DNA of 64,000 nt, from assembly GCA_001600615.1 (NCBI GenBank), contig BCKK01000004.1, forward strand, positions 731,316-795,315, read 5' to 3'. This document shows positions 38,875 through 52,893 of the stretch, one piece after another. The position numbers and the translations under genes are program-made. Position 1 is the first letter of the stretch; every line of letters starts with the position of its first letter. The notes below the pieces were generated by a model. It saw nothing but the letters and a program-made list of their open reading frames with translations. It was not told the origin of the DNA and ran no database searches. Source of the stretch: Dioszegia crocea (lineage: Eukaryota > Basidiomycota > Tremellomycetes > Tremellales > Bulleribasidiaceae).

Positions 38875-40444
38875 ATGGCTACCCTTACTACCCTACCCAT
38901 AACCCTCTCCGCCGTGCCCTCTTCATACTCGGCCCCCTCCTCTTCATCCCTCTCCAAGCCCTCGTCGGCACACATTTACCCCGCCGGTCCCTCTTACCTT
39001 TCCTCGGCCCGTCGACAACTCCTCCAGCGCTCATTCGCAGAGGACGACAAGATCGTCCTTGCTCAGCGAGAGCATGATGCTGCCGAGGCTTCCAAAGCTG
39101 GTGGTGAGGAGCAGTACCCCGGTCTTGGAGAGGAGACCGAGAGCAAGGAGATTCTTGCTACCGATCCAAAGGAGTGGAAAAAGCAGGACCACTACGAGGT
39201 GCTTGGTCTGGGCAAATTGAGGTACTTGGCTACCGACGACCACATCAAGGTTGCCCGTGAGTTTCTAGGGTCACTGCATGCAGACGAAAAGCTTACATCC
39301 TAGACCGCCGTAAAGTGCTCCGACACCACCCGGACAAGAAGGCTGCTTCGTCTGGCTCCAACGACGATGCTTTCTTCAAATGCATCCAGAAGGGTGCGTT
39401 CCAAAACCCCTGATGCAGTGACAGGCCCCAAGCTGACGATACAGCCCACGAGACCCTGACCAGACCCGAGAACCGACGCCAGTTCGACTCCATCGACTGG
39501 AACATCGAGGACGAGGTACCTGATCTCAAATCCATCCCCGCCGACAAATTCGCGGAAACTCTTGCTCCCGTCTTTGCGCGTGAAGCTCGGTTCTCCAAGG
39601 TTCAGCCTGTGCCTGGTTTCGGTGGCTCGGACGCTAGCAAGAAGGACGTCGAGGGATTCTACGACTTCTGGTACAACTTTGATTCGTGGAGGAGCTTCGA
39701 GTGGCACGACAAGGAGGTCAACGAGGGGAGCGACTCGTACGCCCATCTTCCGAATTGGTCATTCTGTGCTGATAGAGCAGGCGAGACGAGAAGCGTCACA
39801 CTGAGAAGAAGAACAAGTCGGAGCGTACCAGGCGGAAGAAGGAGGACAACACGCGTCTGCGTGAACTCGTCGACTCTGTTCTAGCCAACGACCCCCGTAT
39901 CAAGCGGATCAAGGCCGAGGAGAAGGCTGCGAAGGACGCCAAGAAGAAGGGTGGCGCTGCGGGTGGTGCCGCTGCCGGCAAGAAGGCCGCCGAGGACGCA
40001 AAGAAGGCGGAAGAGGCCAAGAAGGCCGAAGATGCCAAAAAGGCCGCTGTGCCCGAGTTGAGCAAGGCTGAGAAGGAGGCGCAGAAGAAGGCCAAGGAGG
40101 CCGCGAGGAAGAACCTCAAGAAGTGGAAGAAGGTTAGTGTGGTCGATTTTCCGAAATTCTGTTTGCTGATGCCTCAGTCCATTGGCGCTGTCATTACCGC
40201 CTCCAACTACTTCCAACCCGCCATCACTGCTCCTTCGGCACCTACGATTGAGGCCCACCTTACGGAGCTCGACCTTCTGTGTGACCTCATGGAGCCTGAA
40301 GACGTCAAGGATTTGAAGGAGAAGGTCGAGGCTGCTGGGCCTGGAGAGGGTGCCAAGACTGAGCTTAAGGCCAGAGTTGTTGCTCTCGGTGCTAAGGGCG
40401 AGGGCAAGTTTGTGGAGTTTACCAAGGACCCTTTAGGGGCTTAG
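38875..40444 (+). CDS. ZUO1: Zuotin, ribosome-associated J-domain protein
   Basis: J-protein of the ribosome-associated complex; with Ssz1 it stimulates Ssb Hsp70 at the nascent-chain exit. The J domain runs from HYEVLGLGKLRYLATDD across an intron (near 39256-39303) to RRKVLRHHPDKKA, with the HPD motif present. The zuotin homology segment follows: NRRQFDSIDWNIEDEVPD, PVFAREARFSKV and FYDFWYNFDSWRSFEW. Then comes the conserved SRDEKRH, a very Lys/Ala-rich charged helix (39920-40130) that in other species contacts rRNA, and a C-terminal helical bundle region ending TKDPLGA. Start ATG 38875, stop TAG 40442-40444. Four or five introns. Length is normal for fungi. Confidence 0.95.
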
Positions 40445-40763
40445 ATATCTAGACAGAGTAGCTCGAGTGGAATGAACATGTTGGGGATTCTTGCAGACGT
40501 CCTGGCCTTGTGAGCTCAGGTCTGCTCAGGTCAACTTGTACAAAGGTGCCCCGGAACCTTGGGAGAATTTCAATCTGGACGAGCAACCAAGACTCAAGAG
40601 CAACTATGTAGAAGCTCAATTGCAACTATTGGCTGCATCAGCTATACATTACTTTGATCTGAGCCCACTCTGCGCCTACAGGAACAGCATCAGCGACTGA
40701 TACAGCTCGAACAGTCACGCCAGTCGACGCAAAAGGCTTTGACCCGACTATCCCGTCGGCACA
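40445..40763. other. Intergenic, zuotin 3' end and URI promoter
   Basis: Head-to-tail spacer of 319 bp. No gene or repeat recognised. Confidence 0.4.
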
Positions 40764-43234
40764 ATGGACCCCTCCACCCTCCTCCCCATCCGCCCCACCT
40801 CCCCCACTCTCACCTCAGCCCTCTCTTCCCTATCTACAACGATATCGAACCTCGAAAGCCTTCCCTCACAGACTCGCTGGCCGGCCTACATCCCACTCAC
40901 ATCTCGCGCCCGTATCCCGGGACACATTGTCCATCCCAATGAAGTCAAAGTGAACCTTGGTGCGGGCTGGTGGGTTGAGATGACTGCTGCGGAGGCTGCT
41001 GCGTATCTTCGGCGAAAGAAGACTGGTGCGTGATCTATCAAGTCTGAAATAATCCTGGGCTGAGCGCTGATATAATAGCTCTTCTGGAAGAGCAAGCCCG
41101 GTTACTGGAAGGTGTATCTTCGACTGATCATGGGGTTGCGGGCACCTCATCAACATCTCCCACGTCGGTGGTCTTACCTCCGCCCGTCCACCTCAATGGC
41201 CTCTTTACGGGCCTGGAGACCCCTAGAGCGCCCTCGAAGGGCAAGGAAAAGGAATCAACACCTTCATCCGTCGTAACACCAGTCACATCTGCACCGCAGG
41301 CTACACAACCACAATCACAACGTCTGCCCTCGCTTCCCTCCATCTCAAATTCGCAAACATCCGCAATACGAAATATCCCTGCCACCATCCAGATTGCCTC
41401 TACTTCTTCAGTTCAGTCTCCGGCCGAAGCAGAATCCCTCGAACAAGTCTTGGAGCGTTTCCTAGCGAATGAAAAGTCTCTTGCAGACGCCTCAGGTGGC
41501 GGCGCCGAGGCCACCATGACTGAAGATGGTCTACCCATTCACGAAATCCACGAGACGGCTTCTGGGGAGATCATCGGTGTGGCGCCTGAGCCGACGATAT
41601 CGGAGGCGGAGGCTGGGCGGGTGGGGCCTGATTTGGAGCCTGGAAAGGTGGAAGATTATCACTCGGAAGACGCGAAGATCAGGAGGCGGATGTTATGGGA
41701 GAAGGTATTTGGGCCTGACGATGATGAGGAAGACGAGGAGGAGGTCGAGGTGGCCGAGACGTTGAATGCTGAAGAAGGGGATGTGGAGGAAACGACAGCG
41801 TCACCGATTCCATCAAGTCCCCAATCGATATCTCCCACAATCGCACCATTACCCTCTGTCAGACTGCCTCCCCCTTCTTCAGCACCTCCCCCTCCCCGTT
41901 CAATCTTGAAACCACCCCCACCCCAAATCCGGAAGAAATCCGTCTCGTTCGACCCCACCGTACCCCTTCCTCCCGATTCGCCCGACTTACCCGCGCATAA
42001 ACTCGCCTCGTTTCAACTGCCAATCCACACTTCGGAGTGCGAAGGCGAGTTCTCAGTCAGACCCGTACCTGTCATCCAAACGCCTGTGCCTGGGAAGAAG
42101 GGCGATGGGTTTGGAGGTATGAAACGCGGCTTTTTGGATCCGCCGGGTTCTACCAAGAAGCCTGTTCATAAGGAGGAAGTAGGAGGCAAGAAGAAGCCTA
42201 GCTTGTTTGCGCAGCGGATGGCACAGTCTGTCGTCAAGGAGTCGCCTATGCCTGTGCCAACCCCAGCGGCAGTGCATCAGGTGCAAGTGCCTATACACCA
42301 TCCCTCTCCCCCGAAGGCCCGAATACCAAATTTGCCTACTATGGCCAGCTCTGCTACGTCTGCTACCAACACTCTTCGGTCATCTGTCGTTGAGAAGCCG
42401 ATCGCTTCCTCCTCCACCTCAACCGGTGGATTTCGGAAAGCCCAATCCTCAGCTGCGGCTGCGGAAGAGGGCGAGGGAGATGCAATGGAGGAGCACGAAG
42501 ACGACGATGATGAGGATGACGAGGAAGAGGATGAGGACGAATACGACCTAGACGACGCCCTTCTCGCAAGAGAGGTAGCCCTAGAATACCACCGTCGTCG
42601 AGCGTACGCCTCACCCTACATGTCCCAAGACCCAGACGATCCAAATTACGGACACCTCCCTTCTGACCCTTCGGACTCTGGAGGCGTATTACTCGCCATG
42701 CCCCAAATTGATAATTCCGGTACGGGCGGACCACAAATTATAAATCCTACACCGGACGATTTTAGGCGGTTTGTAAGAGTGGGGAAATTGGAGAATGGGA
42801 ATCTTGTCTTGGCGCCTGGAGAAGAAGGGTGGAGTGATGATGAAGAAGGAGAGGATGGGGAGGGGGTTGGAGAGATGGAGATTGAACGGCAAAGGAAGAG
42901 GGATAATAGGCGGAAAGTAATGGAGGGTTTGCTTAGTCCTGATGCTGGTGCAGAAGGAAAGAAGGGGGGTGGGGAAGAGGTGTTGAGAGGAAAGGGGACT
43001 ATAGGCAATTCGGCAGGGCCAGTGAGGGAGGATGGGAAGGCTAGAAGGGAGATCGGGGAGCTGCAGAGAGATATGCCGCCTACTGTAGGCTCGCCGCCGA
43101 AGGAGCAGGAAGCGGAAACAGCGGCAGTAGGGGGTGTGAAGGAACGAGTGGGCAGTGTTGGGGGTGCGGCGCCTGCCGCTGAAGTGCCCAAGAAGATGTC
43201 TCGGTTCAAGGCTGCTAGAATGGGCGGAGCATAG
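40764..43234 (+). CDS. BUD27: URI/Bud27 unconventional prefoldin
   Basis: Prefoldin-like scaffold that binds the RNA polymerase subunit Rpb5 and helps assemble polymerases in the cytoplasm. One intron (41026-41078) gives 805 residues. The N-terminal 110 residues form a prefoldin alpha-type domain, with VNLGAGWWVEMTAAEAAAYL matching the family hairpin. A long disordered acidic region follows, including an Asp/Glu run near 42490-42545. Two features of the C-terminal DUF3835 region are visible: the RKKSVSFDP motif after SILKPPPP (41905-41960) and the ending MSRFKAARMGGA. The ATG at 40764 opens the first exon in frame. It lies next to an RNA polymerase subunit gene read from the other strand, though adjacency alone does not show co-regulation. 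Confidence 0.85.
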
Positions 43235-43320
43235 TGCCTCAGTAGCGGTAGAAGTCAACATATGTACAGCATGTAATGTAGGTATGCATCAAGAAGGGTC
43301 GTTCCATGTGAGGTCTGCTT

Positions 43321-44705
43321 TTACGCTGCCATAGCATCATCCTCAAACAGCTTATCAAGACCAACTTCCACCGCCGTGATTTTTTCAAGGAGGATCTTGA
43401 TTGCTTCGGGGATAAGTTCTTCGGGATTGTATTGACCTGCAGATTCCACGTTGACTAAACAATCAGCTAAGGTCGAGGCTCTGATTCCAAGTCTGATTAG
43501 CAAAGGGAGAGAAACTCACATAAGAAGTGATCCCTTATTCTCGTCAACTCCACCAGCCCCTCAAACTCCTTATGCCTTAGAACCTCACGGCTGACTGTAT
43601 CTTTCCTAGGATTCTCAACGACCACTTCCGGCACACCATGCGCGCCTTCCCGTATCGCAATGACGCCGGGTGCGAAACACTTTTGGAACTTCTCTTGGTG
43701 CTCTTCTGGAATGGGGCCGTGGAGTTTTATGTGCGGTAAGAGGCGGTATGACGCTGTGGCGACTGGAGAGAATTTGGCGTGGTCCGCGCCAGTACCCTTC
43801 TGGGCGAAGCAGTGCAGGTCGAGCATCTGAGAATCAGCTCCGAACGACTTATACAGTGAGAAGGGGATTGACTCACCTGTCCAGGTCGGAGTTTGACCAG
43901 TAGGATATCCGGATCGACAGGCCTCGGTTCTCTCCCCTTGAACCGCTTCTTCTGATCCCCGCTTGGCGCCCATTGCATCATGCCCGTATACACGTTCGAA
44001 TCGTGATACATCATCTTTGGATCCGTCTCGCCTTTCGACCCGTCTTTCCTGTCGCACCGGACTCGAAGGTCGAACACTACGGTATCGCGATCATGAGGGG
44101 CAGAAGCTGCATTTTCTGGGAAATCAGCCTACTGCTCCTGTACGAGACATAGGGCCTTGAGAGATATTGAAGAGGGGCTCACTCTTCATCTGCATTTCTC
44201 GAGGGTCGACTTTGATGGGTACGAGACCGACACGATGGCAGAGAACCTCATCCTGCATGATGGAGGTGTTGTTCCAGACGTAGATTGTTTCGACAGCAAT
44301 GGTGGGGATCTAATATTGTCAGCTTGTATCCGCTTGACTCGAAAGAGGAAAGCCTAACTAACCTCCGCAATCATGACTCTCCGCAAGGCATTTGCTATCG
44401 ATGCGTCCACACCGACCAGGTCGAACTCTACAGCTGTTGGTGTCAGACGCTGGATAGAGCAGATCAGGTTCTGCAACATCAGCTTTGATACTTGCGCGAC
44501 CATCACGGGCGAGAAAAGGTTACCTTCTTGAACTTTTGCAAGTTCCATGAGTGATCTTCTCCTGGGTAGTGTCCTGGGAACTCAGAGTCTGCGACCTATA
44601 ACATCAGCTTGTGGACAGGCGGCAGCATGAACGGAGGCTTACATTCCCAATCCTCTCCGCTTGGACCTGAATTTGACGCCTGGGGTCGTCATTTGAGCGA
44701 GACAT
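43321..44705 (-). CDS. RPC40: RNA polymerase I and III subunit AC40
   Basis: Alpha-like subunit shared by RNA polymerases I and III; it dimerises with AC19 as the assembly platform. The alpha-motif-containing segment reads VEFDLVGVDASIANALRRV followed by MIAEVPTIAVETIYVWNNTS. Further segments include DEVLCHRVGLVPIKVDPR, LRPGQ with LDLHCFAQKGTGADHAKFSPV, YRLLPHIKLHGPIP and a short C-terminal helix. The ATG at 44703-44705 gives MSRSNDDPRRQIQVQAERIGN. Stop TAA at 43321-43323. Around seven introns. The end lies only 86 bp from the stop of URI, which acts in assembly of the same polymerases. Confidence 0.94.
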
Positions 44706-45037
44706 TTCAATGTACTTGTTCAGCGGGGTGTCTGGTGATTGTTGTAGGTGTAGCGCGACTGTGCGGGCAAGAAAGTGCAGCAGGTTGAGTGAAATATTTC
44801 CCTGGTGGAGGTCACAAGGCTAATGTTATTCTATTGCTACTTTGGGACGTTTCACCCTAGCCGTACGACCAGCGAATAGCAAATAGACTCGGCGCGTCCA
44901 CTCAGTGCGGCTGAAGCTAAGAAGCACCTGTCAGTGCTTGACAACCCTGCAATCGTCATGAGATAACCCTCTACAAGTCCCTCTTCAACCACAGAGGACG
45001 CGCCGCTCACGGCAGCTGTCCAAGAGGCTCGCTAAAA
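44706..45037. promoter_or_regulatory. Divergent promoter, AC40 / FAB1
   Basis: The two genes start 332 bp apart on opposite strands. No specific site could be named with confidence. Confidence 0.4.
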
Positions 45038-48000
45038 ATGTCTGCCGCTCCAAGTCTGCAGCTCGACACCGCCTCGCTCAAGCCTCCATCCACCCTTGCC
45101 GGTTCATCTAGACCATCCCCTACCGTCGCTCCAGCCCTGACTACATTCCCCAACCCATTCACCGACGAGCCTGAGCCTGGTCTGATACCTTCCTTTCTAT
45201 CGAAAGTGAAATCAACATTCAGCGGAACATCGATTCTAGCTCCAGCAGCCCCCGTGGTATCTACGAAGCCAGTAGACAGAGGTCCTTTGCCGGCAGTACA
45301 GGAGGACGATGGCGGAACCATCCCTACTGTGCTGAGTCAAGGTGGGCCAACGGAGGCGCAACGGATCATGGCAGAGGCCAAGGAACGGGCAGCTTCGGGC
45401 AAGCAAGCGGTGGCAGTTCCTATCAATCTTCCACCTCCATCCTTGGGAAGTAGCGAGGGACCTTCACCGCGCGGTAGTCGACAGTCCATCGGGCCCGCCG
45501 ATTTGCCAGCCTCACCACCGAGGGTACATAGCGGCTCGAGATCACTCAGACCACCACCGACTGCAAGCTCGTCCCAGAGCGGCTCTCGACCTCCCTCGCT
45601 CACGCCTAGCGGACCCATGGGTGCTCCACCTAAGCGCCTGGTTGCGCCTGGTGAGCGAAGATGGCGGCCAGCCGGAGCTGCACCCGCTCAGGTTACCGTG
45701 TCGCCTGTTACAAGCGTGACGACAACAGTCCAAGCTAGCGGGAACGCCGAAGCTGGACCTAGCGCCCCACCTACTACCCAACGAGCTGCCCTTCGGGCCC
45801 ATTTCGGCCTCCAGGCAGCCGTCAACCCTCCTCTATCCCATTCCCCAAGCTTCCGCAAGCACGCCCACAGAGATTCCCTTAGCAGTCTTCGACCACGTCG
45901 ATCGTCATTTGCAACGATTCCAGACTCGCCATCGTCCGTCTCCCTATCGGCCATGGTGCACAATGCGGAACTCAACCAGAACATGTCATATGTTCCTGGT
46001 TTTCCGCTGGGACAGGACGATACAAGGAGCGTCAGAAGTCTGGGAATGGTGAAAAAGACAAACAGTGTCAGTCGGATCATCCGGCGGATTAGGGGAGAGG
46101 GATTGAGCAAGCATTACTGGATGGCGGATGAGCATTGCAAGGAGTGCTACGATTGCAAGTCGGTACGTGTCTCGGTTAAGATATTGTGGAGCATTGCTCA
46201 TATCAGGTATTCACAGCATGGCGCCGAAAACATCATTGCCGTATCTGCGGCCAGATCTTCTGCAGTCGGTGCGCTTCGAACATCATCGGAGCTCGACGAT
46301 TCGGCCAAGACGGTGCTGTCCGAGTCTGCAACCTCTGCCTTAAAATCATGGAGGAGTATCGGGATGACGACGATGATGACCGGCACTCAATCGCATCCAT
46401 GGCAACTTCCGCTCGGATACCCAGCATGACGGACCGGGTCTTCCTCGACGCGGCCATGTCACCGGATATGACTTCACATGCCAAATCACCCTTCGCTGCA
46501 AGTCAGCTCTTTTCCACCATTCCTGACGACACGCTTGACGCGATCGAAGAAGGTGTAGCGACGAGATGGGACGCTGAGGGTGGGATCATGGGCCATCGGC
46601 CATATTCGCCAGACGGATCGGAAGATGAGGATGAAGGGATATGGACCATGCGGCCGAATACGGCCATTCCTTTTCGTCGGCCGATGGAGGAGGATCAAAA
46701 GGAGTTATCGGCGGCCGGCTCGGACACTGCATCGGTGAATGTACCATTCGACGAGTCGTCCACTGCTTCTACGCCTCTCGACGAGAGCTCAGAAGACGCA
46801 GCGATGAAAAGGCAAACGGAAGATGCATCGCCGACACAGCCTGAGCCGGCGAAAGCTCATGGCAAGAAGAGGGTGGAGTTCCCGAGGTCGGATACCTTGT
46901 CGAGCGATGGTGGGGATAGGTTGGCGCTGAGCCGCGTCGACTCAAACGCGCCTTTGATTGGTCTGCGTACGAGATTAAGCTCGCGGACGAGTCAGGGTGG
47001 TCTCACCGCTCTGATTGATGAGAAGGGGGATGGTCTGTGGCGGGCGAGATCAAATTCCTTCGTGTAAGCTAGCTCGCATTTGGAAAAGGACATGGCTGAC
47101 AAGTCAGCAAACGACCAGAAATTCTCTCCGGGAGCAGTCTACACCACTTCCACCTCATGCTGGAACAAGCCATCGTGCGATCAGGCCTCGACAATGCCGC
47201 TGAGTGGCATCAGACGCTCAGTGGGATTCTGCTCAAAGTCTCCAATCACATCCGTCCCAATGTCCGCGCAGGCGACTTCATCGACGTCCGGGCCTACGTC
47301 AAAATAAAGAAGGTGCCCGGCGGGAAGATTAGCGATTCCGAGTGTGTCGATGGGATTGTAATCTCGAAGAACGTCGCACATAAGGCTATGGCTAGACGCC
47401 TCGTCAATCCCCGTATCATGATCGTGACCTTCCCCCTCGATTATCACCGTATCGAACACCAATTCATGTCCCTCGACCCCATCATGGCGCAAGAGAAGGA
47501 TTATCTCCGTCTTCTCACTCGGCGCATCATAGATGTTCGACCCCATATCGTACTCGTCGAGCGGTCGGCGTCTCGCCTTGCCCTCGACCACCTCCTCGAA
47601 GCCGGTATAGCCGTAGCGCGCAGCGTCAAGCTATCGGCTATACACCAAGTGGCAAGATGTACCCAAGCGGACGTCATTGCTTCTATGGATCGGCTGGCTC
47701 TTGAGCCCCGTCTAGGCCGGTGTGCCGAGTTCAGGATCCAGTCGTTCGACCATGATCTTATCCCGGGTCGGAGAAAGACGCTTATGCGTTTCGAGGGTTG
47801 TCAGCAGGAGTACGGATGTACCATCATTCTGCGCGGAGGTGATATTCCTACACTGCGGAAAGTCAAGGTCATCGCCGACTTCATGTCGTTTGTGGTGTAT
47901 CAGTTGAAGAATGAGGTAATCCTCTATTCTGACGAGCACAATATCCCCCCTATCCGATCTCCACTTTCAACAGAATATCAACAGCTCCTGGCGAAACTTG

Positions 48001-51000
48001 CCGAGAAGGACATTGTCGGTCCCGCTCACTCTAAAGAAAGCACCCTCACGATCGGGACTCCCGACACGCCGACTACAGCGTCTCTCGATATGCTTGAATC
48101 GGTCGAAGATGACAAGCGGCTCGAGAGGAAAGAGGCGGGAGCGCAGACCAGGGAGATTGCCCTATCGCTCGAGCCCTACCTAACGACCCTGCTCTCGGCA
48201 TCGGTCTCCATTCGATTTCCCCCTCCAACGCCGCTCGCCAAGATGGCAGAGCTAGATCGGAATTTGGCGGTACTTCGAAGAAGGCGGGACGAGCATGAGG
48301 CGAAGCAGATCTTGCAGGAGGAGACGACCGATGCGCGAAAGCCAACGGCTCAATTGCTCGATATTGACACGTCCGGCGTTGGCGCGACTGTTCCTGAAAG
48401 CTCATCGTCATCCATCTCGGAGAAAGATGGCGGGATTCCTACCATACCTGCCACGGGCAAATCCCGCGCTAGAGACCCGTATCGAGTGTTGCGGAAACCC
48501 GAGGAGATCAGCCGAGAGTCCACCTTGTCCCAGGTGGAGCATGATCACGCCGAGCAGATTAAATTATGGCAATGGTACACTCGGCGCCACTCGAATCTGC
48601 TCCGGCCGGAAGACCACCAGGGGATCGTATACCTCTATTCCCTGGGTTGCGAGGGCGCCGATAAACCCTGCGTCGAGCCAAAGTTGGAGCATATCAATTT
48701 TTACCAACCTGACGACTCTACAGTCGGTCAATTCCTCGAAGGACTAGCTGCGAATGCTGGACATCGGTGTCCGAGCAAATCGTGTGAGCGGCTCTTGCTG
48801 TTCCACTTCCAACTCCTCGTCCATGGCGAGCGCCGACTCCAGATTGCCATGGATCAATTCCCCTGTCCTTCCCCTGGCGATGAAGATCGGATCATCACCT
48901 GGAGCTACTGCCGTCTGTGTGCCACCCCTTCTCCAACAACCATCATGCGTGATGAAACGTGGAAAATGTCCTGGGGCGCTTACCTCGAGCACTGCTTTTA
49001 TCCCCCAGTCACCCCTGCCGGCTTCTCCTGCCCGCACGATGCGTACAGAGACCAAATTCGATACTTTGCCCATCGGAATCTGGCGATTCGGATTCATAAC
49101 GAAAAGATCGACGTCTACGAACCCGTTCGACCCAGCATCACCCTCCAAACCAAGCCGGAGACGAAGGTCTTGCTCAAGAATCAAGAGTATGAGAGTATTC
49201 TTCATAAGAATACTCTGTACTTTGATTCAGTGCTCTTCCGCCTCCGGGCGTTCGATCATGACATCTGTCAGCCGGACAAGGTGGGATCGTTGACCGAGGC
49301 ATTGGAGGCAATGCTCTCTCGCGCAGTGGCGGATAGGGAAGAGCTTGTCAAGCTCTTGAACCGGACATACAAATTGACGCCAATGACGGACGTCCTGGCG
49401 CTCAATACGGTGTTGAGAACACTGCAGGACAAGGTCGTGCAATGGGACTCGGACTTTGCCGATATTGAAAAGACGTTCCTGCCTTCCGAGAAGGATTTGC
49501 GGCGCATGACAGCTTCCCACCTGAAGCGGCTATTTGCAGCGCAGGATGGATTCGGGTCGGTGGATCGGAACGTTATGGGATTGACGGTATCCGAGGGGGA
49601 TGAGTGCGAGGGGAAGTCAGAGAAGGGCGAGGAAGGATCGGGATTTACGAGACCCACGACACCTGCAGGTGAGGAGCACGGGCTGTTGTCGATCCCAGCA
49701 TTCGTCCACGATTCGAGCTCGGTATCGTCCTCTTCATCACCGGGCGATGGGATCACTCCGATGAACGTCATTGTTCCTGTCCGAAGCATGTCACTGCCGC
49801 CAACGGCAGAAGACGATGGCACGGACAGTGATTCCACTATTGGCGCGAAGAATAAGGTGGCAGTATTGGACAGACCTAGTCCCAATTACGGGATCGGGAT
49901 GGAGTCGAGTGAGATGGAAAGTGATGGGTACTTCGTTTCAAGGTTACCCAGGCGGGCCAAGCCTGCTGCAAGGTGAGTTTTAAATTTGCATAGACCTTCC
50001 GGATAGGGACTAACAAAGCAGCATCGCCGATCTTGTTAAGCGATTCCAAGAGTCTTCAACGCAATTTGAAGCCAACGAGGAAGTCCAAGTCGAACGGCCT
50101 CGGTCGTCCAACTCTGTTCGACGGACACAGCGCCACCGTCCAATCGAGCCCTCGGATACGGACGATGTACCTGTCGCTCGGCCCCGGTTGCGACGAGGAA
50201 AAACCGAGCAGCTTCCTGCGCGGCATCGAGATATTTCGAGGTCCGGCCTTATCTCAGACGGCGATCGCGGGTATGCCCATCATGCCTCTCGTATTCCCAA
50301 TATCGGCACGGCTCGGAGGTCATTCATGAGTCCTGAGCTGCGCCCGAGTCTCCGGACCCGGACGAGCGAAATGTCGGTATCGACCAGCATCTCTTGCGAG
50401 AGTCCGGCCGAATCCAGCCTGCTTGTCCCGCCCGCTGCTCAGCGCTCGGCGGGTGAGGGTAAGCCTCGGCCATTGGGCAGAGGGAAAGTTCCCCGAGCGG
50501 AAAGCGCACCTCGGATCAGCACGACCGCCTCCCGTCCTTCCAACAAGCGCAATCTCACCGTCACTCCGGGTAATCGCGTCACGTCCATCGCTCGTCACTT
50601 TGACCGCCTCTCCCGTGAGGCTGAGCGAGAACGGCAGAAGCGAATCTCGATGGTTAGGAATAAGCGGGCGCGACCTGTGGCCGCTACCAAGGTTAAGGAG
50701 CAGGTCTTTGACAATCTGCGGGATGCGTTCAGGGACGAGTTTGATACAGACTCGTCAGAGGCGGATAATGAAGAGGACGATGAGCATGGGAGTGAGGATT
50801 CGGCGGATTCAGGAGGAGATGTCCAAGTCAGGAAAAAGCGGTCTCCCTCGAAATCACCAAACAAGTCCCCAATCAAGAGTATCCTTGCTATGGATAAGGC
50901 GATGGAGCCTCTAGCTCTGCCCGAACCCGTCGCGATCCCCGTCGGATCAGAGCCCATTGCGCAGTCTTCGCCAGATGCAATGCCAATCTCCGACTCTGGT

Positions 51001-52808
51001 CATTCCATCGCCTCAACCTCGGTCACTAGTGACGCCAAATCTGAAATTTCGTTCACAGACCGATTGCAAATCGATCTGCCGGTCTTCGAAACTAGCGCAC
51101 CTCTTCCCAGTGTCCCACCTACACCGAAACTCGCCCCTGATACGGGAGACGAGAGCGGCGTACAACCCAATAATCACGCGTCGCAATTATCCGAGTCCGA
51201 AATGAGCTCTGGCGGGGAGCGATCCTCCATCCTAAAGACTCTTACGGGTCTTTGGGCCTTCCGGGCTGGAGATTATACCCCACTCGAATATCCCTTATCT
51301 GCTGCCGAGCACATCTTCGCGGATTCCAGAGTCATCATTCGGGAAAACGAGCCGACAAGTATTATCGCCTTCACGCTCAGCTCCAAGACGTATCGGGAGA
51401 AGATGCGGGATTTCCTCAATGCCAAGCAGAAGGGCAAGAAGGAGGCGTTTATGCCTGAGGATGCTGGTCACATCAGTACGGATCGGAGCTCGATGTGGGA
51501 CATTGTGTCGCTGGATGAGGCTGTCGAGGCGGATGACACGTCTCGGCGCGAGGGCGGAACGCATCTGAAATACGGTAAGTCTATCTTGCAATGATTATGG
51601 TTGCGGCTGACTAAGCGATAGACTTTGATTCGGGATCGTCTACAATTTTCTGTCGTATCTTCTTTGCTGAGCAATTTGCCGCATTGCGCTCGGCGTGTCA
51701 ATGCGAAGACAGCTTCGTCGAATCGCTCGCTCGATGTGTCCAATTTGACGCCTCGGGCGGCAAATCTGGCTCAGCTTTCTTGAAGACCAGAGACGATCGA
51801 TTCATCTGCAAAGAGATCTCGAGGTTGGAGATGGATGCTTTGACAAAGTTTGCCCCCGCGTACTTTGAGTATACCAGGAAGGCATTCCAAGGCCAGGTAA
51901 GCTGTATTGCCTAAGGCCGGCTGTGGTGCTGCCGAAAGCTGACTCACCAGCGCCCGACTGTCCTTGCCAAAGTTTACGGCTTCTTCAAGATCGGGTATCG
52001 GAATGCGGTCACTGGCCGGGCGATGCGGATGAATGTGCTCGTCATGGAGAACTTATTCTACGAGCGGCGCTTTTCGAAGATCTACGATTTGAAGGGGAGT
52101 ACAAGAAACCGACTAGTCCAGGCTACGGGCAAGATCAACGAGGTTTTGTGAGTTCCTCCACTGTCTTGTATGCAGTTCAGAGCTAACAGAATGTAGGCTG
52201 GATGAGAATCTCATGGAAAGTAAGTAGGACTTAGATGGCAGATTACCCGTGGGTACTGACGCTCCTAGTCGTATACAAGCATCCGCTCTATCTACGGGAA
52301 CACTCCAAGCGGATTCTTCGGTCGGCGCTCTTCAATGACAGTGAGTCGCTTCTTAGCAAGCCGCAAGCGAAGGGGGCTGACTCACCAGCACTATTCTTGT
52401 CGAACTTGAACGTGATGGACTACTCGCTCGTCGTTGGAGTAGATCAGGATCGGCACGAGCTCGTCATTGGTATCGTGGATTACATCCGGACTTTCACCTG
52501 GTAAGCCCGAGTCTGATCACAAGTTAGGACCTAGTGCTCACTAGAAAGGGACAAGAAGCTAGAATCATGGGTGAAGGATTCAGCCTTTTTGGGCGGAGCG
52601 GGCAAGGGAGAGCCTACAATCGTCACGCCAAAGCAGTGTAAGTGTCATGTACCATTCCTTACAGACTGCTCGACTGACCCCTTCAGACAAAACTCGGTTC
52701 AGGACAGCGATGGACAAGAACTACTTCTTGGCGGTGCCGGACCGTTGGTCTAAAGTTGGGGCGGAAGAAGAAGCAGCGGAAACGGATACGATCGCAACGA
52801 CCAGTTAA
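45038..52808 (+). CDS. FAB1: FAB1, phosphatidylinositol-3-phosphate 5-kinase
   Basis: Makes PI(3,5)P2 on vacuole and endosome membranes; about 2,400 residues. Domains in order are as follows. A disordered Ser/Pro-rich N-terminus comes first. The FYVE zinc finger follows, with [15 protein letters not shown], an intron, then [17 protein letters not shown] (46100-46345). The Cpn60/TCP1-like domain spans 47190-47960. A Cys-rich segment runs from about 48640 to 49030. The PIPK catalytic domain occupies 51290-52750. Kinase motifs are [30 protein letters not shown] and [15 protein letters not shown], and the family end [12 protein letters not shown]. The ATG at 45038 is in frame with the long first exon; the final exon ends at TAA 52806-52808 after splicing. 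Most introns cluster in the kinase part. Confidence 0.97.
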
Positions 52809-52893
52809 GATGAGCAAATGCCCTGATGTTGTAAACTCCATATCTTGTTGTCTATATCTCTACGTGTTCGTCATTCCCTCTGCACATTGTCCG

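Noticed and set aside
42646..43261. Two overlapping minus-strand frames opposite the end of URI
   Set aside because: They are antisense to the conserved DUF3835 end and are rich in Ser/Pro only because of the opposing Glu/Gly/Arg codons.
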